NCBI GenBank assembly: GCA_017624025.1
Contig: JAGANY010000035.1
Coordinates: 1 to 39,470 of the forward strand
Length of the DNA stretch: 39,470 bases
Source: Ruminiclostridium sp.
GTDB taxonomy: Bacteria > Bacillota > Clostridia > Oscillospirales > Ruminococcaceae
Reading direction: 5' to 3'
Shown here: positions 30,858 to 38,391 of the stretch, piece after piece
How the letters are laid out: each line of letters opens with the position of its first letter
Numbering within the stretch: position 1 is the stretch's first letter
Made by a program: the position numbers and the translations under genes
The notes under the pieces: generated by a model
What the model was told of the DNA's origin: nothing
What the model saw: only the letters and a program-made list of their open reading frames with translations
The model's database searches: none

Positions 30858-31961
30858 ATGAAATTTAAAATTGAACGCAATATTCTTTCAGACGCTCTTG
30901 TAAACGCATCAAAAGCAAGCTCGTCACGTTCTTCTATCCCTGCTCTCGAAGGCGTACTTATTAATCTTAAAGACGGAATGATAACCGTAACCGGTTATGA
31001 CCTTGAAATGGGTATTAAGTGCAGAATCAAGCCCGATGAAGTTATCGAAGAAGGCGAAGTTGTCGTAAACGCAAAGATTTTCGGCGATATGATAAGAAAA
31101 ATGCCTTCGGGCTTAGTAGAAATATCTACCGAAAATGATGTAAATGTAACTTTAAAATCCGGCTCTGTAGTTTATAATGTTGTCGGCGTTTCCGGTAACC
31201 AGTATCCTAATATTCCGGAGCTAAGAAACGATATTACTTTCTATATTGATGAAAGTATGCTTAAGAGTATGATCCGCCAGACCTTCCACGCTATCGCTAC
31301 AACAGATATAAAGGCTGTACATATGGGAAGCAAGTTTCATATAAAGGATAACGTATTGAGCGTTGTTTCCGTTGACGGCGTAAGAATGGCTAAGAGAGTC
31401 GAAAAGGTTGAATACAATGATATTGATTTCGTTGTTCCGAGTAAGACCTTAGGCGAGCTTATGAGAATTCTTTCTGATGAAGAAAATGAAAAGAAGGTTG
31501 CTATCTGTATCGATAGAAGCCAGATTTGCTTCTCTAAGGAAGACTATATGATTATCTCCCGTATTCTCGAAGGTAATTTTATAGATTATGACCGTATTAT
31601 GAATTTTGAAGAAACCTCTTCCGCTACTCTTAATGCACGTGAATTTTCTTCTGCTCTTGACGGAACTCTTCTTCTTAATACAGACAGATATAAGTGTCCC
31701 GTTGTTTGCATTTTTGAAAACGATGAACTTAGCATTGATATTAAAACTGCCCTCGGACAGATGAGCGATACTTTACCTGTAAAATATAACGGTCCGAAGC
31801 TCGAAATTGCTTTTAATGCAAAATATATGATTGATTCTTTAAGAAACAGCGAATGTGACGAAGTAAAGGTTGATTTTACCGGTGCTCTTTCTCCTATAAG
31901 AATTAAGCCTCTTGGAGATGAAAGCTATATCGGTATTGTTCTTCCTGTAAGAAATAAATAA
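30858..31961 (+). CDS. dnaN: DNA polymerase III sliding clamp, beta subunit
   Basis: A 367-aa protein spanning three clamp domains. Family signatures seen include MKFKIERNIL at the start, SSRSSIPALEGVLINLKDG, FHAIATTDIKAVHMGSKFHI in the middle, and LPVRNK at the end, part of the hydrophobic partner-binding region. As a ring-shaped dimer it tethers the replicative polymerase to DNA. It starts at ATG 30858 after AAAGGACG. It is followed at 11 nt by yaaA, the standard dnaN-yaaA-recF order. Confidence 0.96.
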   Translation: MKFKIERNILSDALVNASKASSSRSSIPALEGVLINLKDGMITVTGYDLEMGIKCRIKPDEVIEEGEVVVNAKIFGDMIRKMPSGLVEISTENDVNVTLKSGSVVYNVVGVSGNQYPNIPELRNDITFYIDESMLKSMIRQTFHAIATTDIKAVHMGSKFHIKDNVLSVVSVDGVRMAKRVEKVEYNDIDFVVPSKTLGELMRILSDEENEKKVAICIDRSQICFSKEDYMIISRILEGNFIDYDRIMNFEETSSATLNAREFSSALDGTLLLNTDRYKCPVVCIFENDELSIDIKTALGQMSDTLPVKYNGPKLEIAFNAKYMIDSLRNSECDEVKVDFTGALSPIRIKPLGDESYIGIVLPVRNK

Positions 31962-31972
31962 AGGAATATAAT

Positions 31973-32200
31973 ATGGAAAAAATTAATGTAGCTCCGCCCT
32001 TTATTAAACTTGAACAGTTTTTAAAATTTGCCAATATCGCCGAAACCGGCGGTATGGCAAAGCTTATGATAAATGACGGAATTGTAACGGTAAACGGCGA
32101 AGTATGTATGATGCGTGGAAAAAAGCTTTATAATAACGATGTTGTTGCCGTAAATTTTGAAGAGGAAACAGAGGAATTTCTCTGTGTAATTGAAGAATGA
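31973..32200 (+). CDS. yaaA: S4-domain RNA-binding protein YaaA/RlbA
   Basis: 75 aa, almost entirely one S4 domain: IKLEQFLKFANIAETGGMAK, LINDGIVTVNGEVCMMRGKKL, then VVAV. Members sit between dnaN and recF in Firmicutes and take part in ribosome assembly. It ends with TGA, its ATGA overlapping recF by 4 nt. Two genes in this block ending in TGA confirm that TGA is a normal stop here. Confidence 0.93.
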   Translation: MEKINVAPPFIKLEQFLKFANIAETGGMAKLMINDGIVTVNGEVCMMRGKKLYNNDVVAVNFEEETEEFLCVIEE

Positions 32201-33327
32201 TTATAAAAAGTCTTTCTCTCCGTAATTTCAGAAATATCGCCTCGGCGGATTTTATTTTTCATCCTAAGGTAAATATTTTCACAGGAAATAATGCCCAGGG
32301 TAAAACAAATCTGTGCGAGGCTGTTTCAATTTGTCTGGGTAAGAGTTTCCGTTCTCCGAAGCTTTCGGAAATTACTCCTTTCGGTGCTGATGATAATACA
32401 GAAACTGTTATTGAGATGATATTCAGCTTCGATAATCTCGATAAGGAAAACAGGATTCTTTATACACAGAAGAACGGTAATTTTAAGCTTACTTTTAATG
32501 ATATTGAAATGAAAAGTGCTGAAAAATTATACGGAGCGTTAAGATATGTATCATTTATACCGGAAGATTTATATATTGTAAAGGGAAATCCAGAGAAACG
32601 CAGAGATTATCTCGATTATGTCTCAAATATGATAAATCGTGTTCATAATTCTAAAATTTATGAATATAATAAGGCATTAAAGCAGAAGAATAACCTTTTA
32701 ATGAAGCTTGAGGGATATAATGCGGATGCAGCTTCTGCTATGCTTGAAAGTTGGAACGATACTCTTTCTAAGCTTGGTGTAAATGTAATGTGCGGAAGGC
32801 TTAAATACTTTGCTTTCCTTAAAGAATATGCAAAAGAATATTACAGTCTGTTAAATCAGAATAATGAAATACTTGATGTAAAGTATGAGAGCAGTATAAT
32901 GGAGGATAATCCTTATACAATTGAAGATGTAAATCTTATGTATGAGACTTATCTTAAAAGGCTTAGAGAAACTGCTGAGCGTGAGCTTCGTATGAAATAT
33001 ACCGTAGCGGGTGTTCATAGGGATGATATCCTGTTCAGCATCAACGATATGCCCTCAAAAGACTTTGCGTCACAGGGTCAGATACGTAGCATAGCTATCT
33101 CGCTTAAGCTTGCAGAAGCTAAAATGATATATGAACGAAGCGATGATTATCCGATAATGATACTTGATGATATTCTGAGCGAGCTTGACGCATACAGAAG
33201 AGGCTTTATAATTAATCATATAGACAAGTTACAAACATTTATTACTTCCTGTAATATTTCTGATATAGATAATATATCCGACGGAAAGGTATGGAAGGTA
33301 GAAAAAGGAACTTTCGAGGTACAATAA
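32197..33327 (+). CDS. recF: Recombination mediator RecF
   Basis: A 376-aa SMC-like ATPase: Walker A GNNAQGKTN (30-38) after LSLRNFRNI, the central coil-containing lobe, FASQGQIRSIAISLKLAEA (signature region) and MILDDILSELD (Walker B and D-loop). It helps load RecA on gapped DNA. It overlaps yaaA by 4 nt at the start and shares one base with the remB start (TAATG), so the whole block is one transcription unit. Confidence 0.96.
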   Translation: MIIKSLSLRNFRNIASADFIFHPKVNIFTGNNAQGKTNLCEAVSICLGKSFRSPKLSEITPFGADDNTETVIEMIFSFDNLDKENRILYTQKNGNFKLTFNDIEMKSAEKLYGALRYVSFIPEDLYIVKGNPEKRRDYLDYVSNMINRVHNSKIYEYNKALKQKNNLLMKLEGYNADAASAMLESWNDTLSKLGVNVMCGRLKYFAFLKEYAKEYYSLLNQNNEILDVKYESSIMEDNPYTIEDVNLMYETYLKRLRETAERELRMKYTVAGVHRDDILFSINDMPSKDFASQGQIRSIAISLKLAEAKMIYERSDDYPIMILDDILSELDAYRRGFIINHIDKLQTFITSCNISDIDNISDGKVWKVEKGTFEVQ

Positions 33328-33572
33328 TGTATTTATATTTAGGAAGCGACGTAGTTGTTCCCGAAAATGAAGTTATGGGGATATTCGATGTAGAAAAGGT
33401 TACTGTTGACCGATATATGAAAGATTATCTTTCTTACTGCCAGAAGAACGGTAAAATATATTATGTATCTCTTGATATGCCTAAAAGTATTATTGTATGT
33501 GAAGACACAGTTTATATAAGCAATGTAAGCTGTGATACATTAAAAAAACGAACACAAAAGCCACAGAGTTGA
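33327..33572 (+). CDS. remB: RemB/YaaB-type DUF370 protein
   Basis: 81 aa from ATG 33327 (MYLYLGSDVVVP), which follows GAGG; a longer frame from 33291 only runs back into recF. The VVPENEVMGIFDVEKVT motif and the position behind recF identify the RemB branch of the DUF370/RemA family, small DNA-binding regulators of matrix genes in Bacillus. It ends in TGA, and its last codons form the left half of a terminator hairpin. gyrB, which usually follows, is absent. Confidence 0.88.
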   Translation: MYLYLGSDVVVPENEVMGIFDVEKVTVDRYMKDYLSYCQKNGKIYYVSLDMPKSIIVCEDTVYISNVSCDTLKKRTQKPQS

Positions 33573-33583
33573 TCTGTGGCTTT
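33557..33583 (+). terminator. Terminator hairpin after remB, left copy
   Basis: Stem AAAGCCACAGA / TCTGTGGCTTT overlapping the remB stop codon. It lacks a T-run because copy C of the family-2 repeat begins directly after. A twin with one mismatch lies at 33802-33828. Confidence 0.78.
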
Positions 33584-33801
33584 CAGCTTGTCGATAAACC
33601 CTATAATATGATTTTTAAAGTGAAAAGTGAATAATGAATAGTGAATAGTTGAGGAGCGCCCTGTGGGCGTGAATTTTAAAAAAGCCTTTTATGAAGTGCG
33701 TTTGTGCAGTGTTTTATTTAAATCCATCGCCGTAGGCGATTCCATCACTCATCACTTTTCACTCTTATTTTTTCGCTAAAAATGACTTTTTCGACAGCCA
33801 G
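33584..33801. mobile_element. MITE-like repeat, family 2, copy C
   Basis: About 218 bp with ends CAGCTTGTCGATAAAC and, inverted, CTGGCTGTCGAAAAAG. The interior differs from copies A and B but has the same plan: long inverted arms (AAAGTGAAAAGTGA against TCACTTTTCACT), and GC-rich mini-hairpins GCGCCCTGTGGGCG and CGCCGTAGGCG. It is flanked by a 27-bp direct repeat of the remB terminator hairpin with a single mismatch. Confidence 0.72.
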
Positions 33802-33832
33802 AAAGCCACAGAGGTGATCTGTGGCTTTTTTC
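33802..33832 (+). terminator. Terminator after remB, right copy with T-run
   Basis: Stem AAAGCCACAGA / TCTGTGGCTTT followed by TTT. It touches the stop codon of the minus-strand 86-aa gene, so it may serve both directions. Confidence 0.82.
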
Positions 33833-34091
33833 AATTCATATATTCAAATATAAGCATCGTTATCCACATTAAAAATGCTCCTGCTCCCGACCATAAAAAA
33901 GCATACGCTATATTGATCTTTTTGCGTTCTTGCTTATTTTTATCCTCAATATGCTTTAAAATCTTCTCTGCTCCGTCAGAAATCTCTTTCTGTGTAAGCT
34001 CATTGCTTCCCGGTTTAAGAAAAAGCAAGGCTTTTTCAAAGTATTCTCCGTCAGATTTTATTTCCATTACAAGCTTATTTACGCCTTTCAT
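33831..34091 (-). CDS. Small protein with C-terminal membrane anchor (86 aa), unknown function
   Basis: The start at ATG 34091 follows AAAGGA; a frame from 34118 has no binding site and covers a DnaA box. The N-terminal cytoplasmic part (MKGVNKLVMEIKSDGEYFEK, KPGSNELTQKEISDGAEKIL) is charged and helical, followed by KNKQERKK and one membrane helix (about 64-83). I do not recognise the family. The gene opposes all its neighbours and lies between remB and the putative origin. It contains an exact TTATCCACA (33860-33868), the classical DnaA box. Confidence 0.68.
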   Translation of the reverse strand: MKGVNKLVMEIKSDGEYFEKALLFLKPGSNELTQKEISDGAEKILKHIEDKNKQERKKINIAYAFLWSGAGAFLMWITMLIFEYMN

Positions 34092-34363
34092 ATTATTTTC
34101 CTTTCTTTTTATCAACATTTTAACAGCATTCAGTGGAATTGTTGAAATATTATTGATTTTAAAATTTCATTTTTTTTATTATAAATATAACATTCTGTAA
34201 AATAATTTTCTTTTAAAAAATCATCTTTTTTCTTGTAAAATGTTTACTGATTGTATTATTGTCACCAAAGTGTAACCTAATCACTCAGTTTTTATTTTCA
34301 ACAGGTTTTCCTGTTTAAAATGTTGAAAAATAAGCATTTTTAAACTTTTAAAAATCAAGATTT

Positions 34364-34751
34364 GTTGAAAACTACGTGGAAAATGTTAAAAAGCCTTTAT
34401 TTTGGGCTTTTTTTGATGTTAAAAACGTTGGATTTTTCAACATTTGCTGTGGACAAAAGCTGACTTTGATACTTGGTTAAAATATACAAAAACAAAAGGT
34501 CATAAATGTGTTTTTTTTATAGGTCGGTTTTCGTGATTAACAATAGGCTTTGCGAGTTTTGATAAATTGGAATATTATTTGTTAAAATTACATTTAGTAA
34601 TAACTTCTTAAAAAAGATGATTTTACAATTTGTAAAACAGGGTTTTCAACAGCTTTTTATGTTGAAACTGTTGAAAACTAAGGTTTTTCACGTATTCGGA
34701 TCCTATGAACGGTTGAAAACTTCGTGGAAAATGTTAAAAAAGCCTTTATTT
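34364..34751 (+). repeat. Pair of ~40-bp direct repeats inside the putative origin
   Basis: Copies at 34364-34402 and 34712-34751 share GTTGAAAACT, CGTGGAAAATGTTAAAAA and GCCTTTATTT, with one substitution and one extra A. Each combines two box-like words in fixed spacing, suggesting a DnaA-binding module. Confidence 0.72.
34387..34415 (+). terminator. Terminator-like hairpin inside the putative origin
   Basis: AAAAGCC, loop, GGGCTTTTTTT. No gene on the plus strand ends nearby, so it may shield the origin from read-through. Its role is uncertain. Confidence 0.5.
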
Positions 34752-34822
34752 AAGCCTTTTAAAATGTTGAAAGAATTATAAACATTCTATGTATTAATAT
34801 TAAAACAATTAAGTACTTACTA

Positions 34823-34851
34823 TTGAAGTTTTTCTTTTTATATGTTAAAAT
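34823..34851 (+). promoter_or_regulatory. Sigma-A promoter of the rsmI operon
   Basis: TTGAAG (34823-34828), 17 nt, TAAAAT (34846-34851), leaving a leader of about 65 nt before rsmI. Confidence 0.62.
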
Positions 34852-34924
34852 AATTAATAGCCTGTAAAATACATAAATTACAGTCTGTATATAAAAAAAT
34901 GCCTTGAAAAAGTGAGGTTTCTAT

Positions 34925-35752
34925 ATGTCAGAATTATATGTTGTGGGAACTCCTATCGGTAATTTATCCGATTTTAGTCCCCGTGCTGTCGAGACTTTAA
35001 AAAGTGTTGATTTTATTGCTGCAGAGGATACAAGAGTATCCTTAAAGCTTCTTACACATTTTGGTATCCAGAAGCCTCTTATAAGCTATCACGAACATAA
35101 TCTCCGTGAGCGAGGAGAGTATATATTAAGCAGAATTGAGAACGGTGAAAAATGTGCTATTGTAACTGATGCAGGAATGCCTTGTATTTCCGACCCGGGT
35201 GAAGATCTGGTTCGCCTCTGTGCAGAAAGAGGAATAGAAATTCACGTTGTTCCCTCCCCTACCGCCGCTATGTCGGCTTTGGCTGTTTCGGGATTATCTA
35301 CCTCCCGTTTTAGCTTTGAAGGTTTTCTAAGTGTTACAAAAAAACAGCGTCAGGCTCATCTTGATGAAATAAAGAATTTAAGACGTACATTGATTTTCTA
35401 CGAAGCTCCGCATAAACTTACATATACTCTTAATGATTTGCTTACAAATCTAGGAGACAGAAAAATTGCTCTTTGCCGTGAGCTTACAAAGATACACGAA
35501 GAGGTTTTGCGTGGCAGGATTTCCGATATGATAGAATATTATAAGGAAAAAACTCCTAAGGGAGAATATGTGCTTATAGTTGAGGGTGCTCCAGAAGCAG
35601 AAAAGGATGAAGAAATTACTCTCGAAAAAGCCTGTGAAATGGCTGAAAATCTTATTAATGACGGAAAAACGCTCTCTGATGCCTGCAAAGAGATAGCAAA
35701 GCTTACAGGCTTTTCAAAAAGCGAAATTTATAGTATTGTTTTAAGAAAATAA
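34925..35752 (+). CDS. rsmI: 16S rRNA (cytidine-1402-2'-O)-methyltransferase RsmI
   Basis: A 275-aa SAM-dependent enzyme of the tetrapyrrole-methylase fold. It has MSELYVVGTPIGNLSDFSPRAV at the start, AAEDTRVSLKLLTHFGI, SYHEHN, VTDAGMPCISDPGEDLVR, and PSPTAAMSALAVSGL, all RsmI hallmarks, plus the short C-terminal helical domain. It methylates C1402 in the ribosomal decoding centre. A 33-nt gap with AAAGGAGG leads to the next gene, probably co-transcribed. Confidence 0.95.
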   Translation: MSELYVVGTPIGNLSDFSPRAVETLKSVDFIAAEDTRVSLKLLTHFGIQKPLISYHEHNLRERGEYILSRIENGEKCAIVTDAGMPCISDPGEDLVRLCAERGIEIHVVPSPTAAMSALAVSGLSTSRFSFEGFLSVTKKQRQAHLDEIKNLRRTLIFYEAPHKLTYTLNDLLTNLGDRKIALCRELTKIHEEVLRGRISDMIEYYKEKTPKGEYVLIVEGAPEAEKDEEITLEKACEMAENLINDGKTLSDACKEIAKLTGFSKSEIYSIVLRK

Positions 35753-35785
35753 TAAAGCTTTAATTTAACGAAAGGAGGTATAAAT

Positions 35786-37018
35786 ATGAAAGTTACAATT
35801 TCTGCCGTTCCGAAAATTCTTACTTCTTCTTTTTTAACAAGCAGAAAATTCGATAATGATGAAAAGGTTCTTGATTATTCGAGAAAAATGAAAGAATTTA
35901 TATTTGGAAAAAATACCCTTAAGGTTGCAGCAATAATGGGACTTGATATATTTAACCTTGTTTTCGTTAAGAATATTCCTTTTCGTGAATATATAAATAA
36001 AAAGCTTATTAATATGGAAAAATATAAAAAAGAAGATATTATGACGGGTATGCTTATAAACTGTCTTTACAGAGGAAAGCCCGTAAGACTTCTTCCCCTC
36101 TCGAAATCGGGAGATAATATTATTATGAATGATATTTTTTATCTCCAGCTTAGTATCATAGATATGTCTTCTGATTATAAGCGGAAAAATAAATGGCTTC
36201 TCGAAAAGTATGAAAAAAATAGCCAGAAGGATTATGAATTAAGTAAAACAAGCCTTCATTATATTGATACAATAAGAATGGGCATTCTTAAATACTATAT
36301 GAAGAGTGCTATAAATAAGAAGGAATTTATTGATAAGGTAAATTTCCGCCGTTTCAGTAACGGATTAAGATTAAATAACCGTCCTGCATCTATAGAAGAT
36401 ATAAACTCTCTGTTAAGAAAACGCCGTAATATGACTTTTGTTGACCTTACGGATAATTCATCAAGACTTAATTTATCCGCTCTTTATGCGATTGTTTTTA
36501 AAAATGCGGATATTAATGATATTTATGACAGTGATGAGTTTTTTTCTCCTGATACAGGAAAGGAAAAGCTTTATTCTGAAGCAGCAAGCGAATTTATAAC
36601 TACTATTTATAACGGAAACGGAATAGAAATCTCCGATGTACTTATAAAAATGGCTGAAGGCTTCTCTGCCACAGAAATTCCCGATATTGAGCCCGGAAGC
36701 TTAACGGATATTATAGATAATTTCAATGTTATATATGCTATTGCTGCAATTGCATATAAATTTGATAAGGCTTTTACCGAACACGAAATGCTTAAGAAAA
36801 ATATGCGTCAGCGTATGATAGACCGTTACTGGACAGTATATTGCAATATTATCCAGTTCAAAAAGTTCGGTTCGGTTGTAGCTTTCTGTTATCTTATAGC
36901 TAATCTTGAACTCGATAAGTATAGGGATGATAAGGTTTATTTTGAAGAAATATGCGCTGAATTTGAAGCAACGTCAAGAGCTGTAAAGGAAATTAAGGAA
37001 GAAATATATGGTGTGTAA
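35786..37018 (+). CDS. Unknown 410-aa soluble protein, coupled to a radical SAM gene
   Basis: It starts at ATG 35786 after AAAGGAGG. No signal peptide or membrane helix is visible. The protein is rich in Lys, Ile, Asn and Asp, and looks mostly helical. It opens MKVTISAVPKILTSSFLTSR and carries SKSGDNIIMNDIFYLQLSII and LLRKRRNMTFVDLTDNSSRL. I recognise no family motif, and see no nucleotide-binding loop or metal-binding cluster. The last 11 nt overlap the PflX-like gene, which implies translational coupling and perhaps a shared function. It could be a partner or substrate of that radical enzyme, but nothing in the sequence proves it. Confidence 0.72.
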   Translation: MKVTISAVPKILTSSFLTSRKFDNDEKVLDYSRKMKEFIFGKNTLKVAAIMGLDIFNLVFVKNIPFREYINKKLINMEKYKKEDIMTGMLINCLYRGKPVRLLPLSKSGDNIIMNDIFYLQLSIIDMSSDYKRKNKWLLEKYEKNSQKDYELSKTSLHYIDTIRMGILKYYMKSAINKKEFIDKVNFRRFSNGLRLNNRPASIEDINSLLRKRRNMTFVDLTDNSSRLNLSALYAIVFKNADINDIYDSDEFFSPDTGKEKLYSEAASEFITTIYNGNGIEISDVLIKMAEGFSATEIPDIEPGSLTDIIDNFNVIYAIAAIAYKFDKAFTEHEMLKKNMRQRMIDRYWTVYCNIIQFKKFGSVVAFCYLIANLELDKYRDDKVYFEEICAEFEATSRAVKEIKEEIYGV

Positions 37019-37862
37019 CGGCTGTCCTCGTAAATGTAATGTTGACAGAAGTATAAATATGGGCTTCTGTGGATGTGGTGAAGATATAAAAGTTGCTAAG
37101 ATTATGAAGCATTTTGGCGAAGAGCCTCCTGTTACAGGTACAAACGGAAGCGGAACAGTATTTTTTTCGGGATGCGTCTTAAAATGTCCTTTTTGCCAGA
37201 ATTATCCTGTAAGCCACCAGCATAAAGGTGAAATTTACAGCGAAAAAGACCTTGAAAAAGCAATATTTGAGCTTGAAGAAAGCGGAGTACATAATATTAA
37301 CCTTGTAACCCCTACCCATTATCTTAATAAGCTTATACCTATGCTTGAAAGAATAAAGCTGAAGCTTAATATACCGATTGTTTATAATACGGGCGGATAC
37401 GAGCTTCCCGAACAGATAAAGCGTTTAGACGGACTTATAGATATTTATTTACCCGACCTTAAGTATTTTGATGATGAATACGGAAAAAAGTATTCAAAAA
37501 CAGATAATTATTTTTACTATACAAGTAATTCAATAACCGAAATGACAAGACAGGTACCGAAAGCAGTAATTGAAAACGGAATTATGAAAAAAGGAGTTAT
37601 TATTCGTCATCTTGTACTTCCCTCTTTATATAAGGACAGTATAAAGCTTATGGAATGGATAGGAACTCTCGAAAACCGCCCTCTTGTAAGTATTATGAGA
37701 CAATATACGCCTTGTTATAAGGCTTTTGACTATAAGGAATTGTCGAGACGTATTACGACCTTTGAATATGATAAGGTAATTGAAAAATGTGCTGAGCTTG
37801 GGCTTGAGGGATTTACACAGCTTAAAGGCTGTGAAACCCTTGATATGACGCCTGATTTTTAG
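37008..37862 (+). CDS. Radical SAM protein, PflX/PflA-like
   Basis: 284 aa. The radical SAM cluster motif CxxxCxxC is at Cys56, Cys60 and Cys63 (SGCVLKCPFCQNYPVS). A preceding cysteine set (Cys3, Cys6, Cys10 and Cys21 or Cys23; VCNGCPRKCNVDR, FCGCGE) is typical of the PflX-type subgroup and may bind a second metal site. Further family marks are NLVTPTHYLNKLIPML, YNTGGYE and DIYLPDLKYF. Related enzymes activate glycyl-radical proteins, but no such protein is encoded here and the substrate of PflX-like proteins is unknown. It starts at ATG 37008 after AAGGAAG, inside the upstream gene. Confidence 0.87.
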   Translation: MVCNGCPRKCNVDRSINMGFCGCGEDIKVAKIMKHFGEEPPVTGTNGSGTVFFSGCVLKCPFCQNYPVSHQHKGEIYSEKDLEKAIFELEESGVHNINLVTPTHYLNKLIPMLERIKLKLNIPIVYNTGGYELPEQIKRLDGLIDIYLPDLKYFDDEYGKKYSKTDNYFYYTSNSITEMTRQVPKAVIENGIMKKGVIIRHLVLPSLYKDSIKLMEWIGTLENRPLVSIMRQYTPCYKAFDYKELSRRITTFEYDKVIEKCAELGLEGFTQLKGCETLDMTPDF

Positions 37863-37875
37863 AAATGAGGTCTTT

Positions 37876-38382
37876 ATGGAATTAAGAAAGGCAGAAATGT
37901 CCGATTTAGTACAGCTTAAATCCGTTTTTACTGAAATAGTAGAGGAAATGACCCGTAGCTGTAACGGAAGAATATGGAACGATTATTATCCCTGTGAGCT
38001 TTTTGAAGATGATATAAAGAGAAGTGAGCTTTATGTCCTTACTGATAATGATATTATAGTTTCAGCTTTTGTTCTGTGTGGAACAAATGAAGCAGAAAAT
38101 TACATAGAATGGGAAGATAAGAACGCAAAGGTTCTTTATATTGACCGATTTGGCGTAAACGTCAATTATCAGCACAAAGGCATAGCAGGAAAAATGCTTC
38201 AGCTTGCTTCTGATACAGGAAAAGAAAACGGTGCTGAATATTTACGTCTTTTTGTTGTTGACAGGAACCTTCCGGCTGTTAATCTTTATATTAAGAATGG
38301 TTTTAACAGAAAAAACGGCATTTATAAAGAAGATATAGGCTACGAAGTATTAACAGAATTTGGATTTGAGAAAAAGATATAG
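37876..38382 (+). CDS. GNAT-family N-acetyltransferase
   Basis: A 168-aa single GNAT domain. The acetyl-CoA loop is YQHKGIAGKMLQLA (about 98-111, Q/RxxGxA pattern), preceded by a VLYIDRFGVNVN strand and followed by AEYLRLFVVDRNLPAVNLYIKNGF, the usual motif B region. The substrate is not predictable. It starts 13 nt after the radical SAM gene, with GAGG ahead of ATG 37876, and lies 9 nt before the esterase gene, so it belongs to the same transcript. Confidence 0.87.
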   Translation: MELRKAEMSDLVQLKSVFTEIVEEMTRSCNGRIWNDYYPCELFEDDIKRSELYVLTDNDIIVSAFVLCGTNEAENYIEWEDKNAKVLYIDRFGVNVNYQHKGIAGKMLQLASDTGKENGAEYLRLFVVDRNLPAVNLYIKNGFNRKNGIYKEDIGYEVLTEFGFEKKI

Positions 38383-38391
38383 GAGGATATT

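Larger units (their letters stand above)
34109..34773. other. Putative replication origin (oriC): cluster of DnaA boxes
   Basis: Six exact TTTTCAACA words on either strand (34295-34303, 34321-34329, 34363-34371, 34434-34442, 34643-34651, 34669-34677). Close variants are TTATCAACA (34109-34117), TGTGGACAA (34448-34456), CGTGGAAAA (34375-34383 and 34723-34731), TGTTGAAAC (34660-34668) and TGTTGAAAG (34765-34773). The word differs from the classical TTATCCACA at two positions. The region is AT-rich, lacks genes from 34092 to 34924, and contains a 39-40-bp direct repeat (34364-34402, 34712-34751). Only about one exact word would be expected by chance in the whole window. Origin function is inferred. 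Confidence 0.75.

Noticed and set aside
34592-34604. TTAGTAATAA as a DnaA-trio element
   Set aside because: Only two or three triplets are present and no DnaA box is placed next to them in the required way. Not strong enough to call.
33573-34924. gyrB expected after remB
   Set aside because: No gyrase-like frame is present; the region is repeat DNA, a small minus-strand gene and the putative origin.
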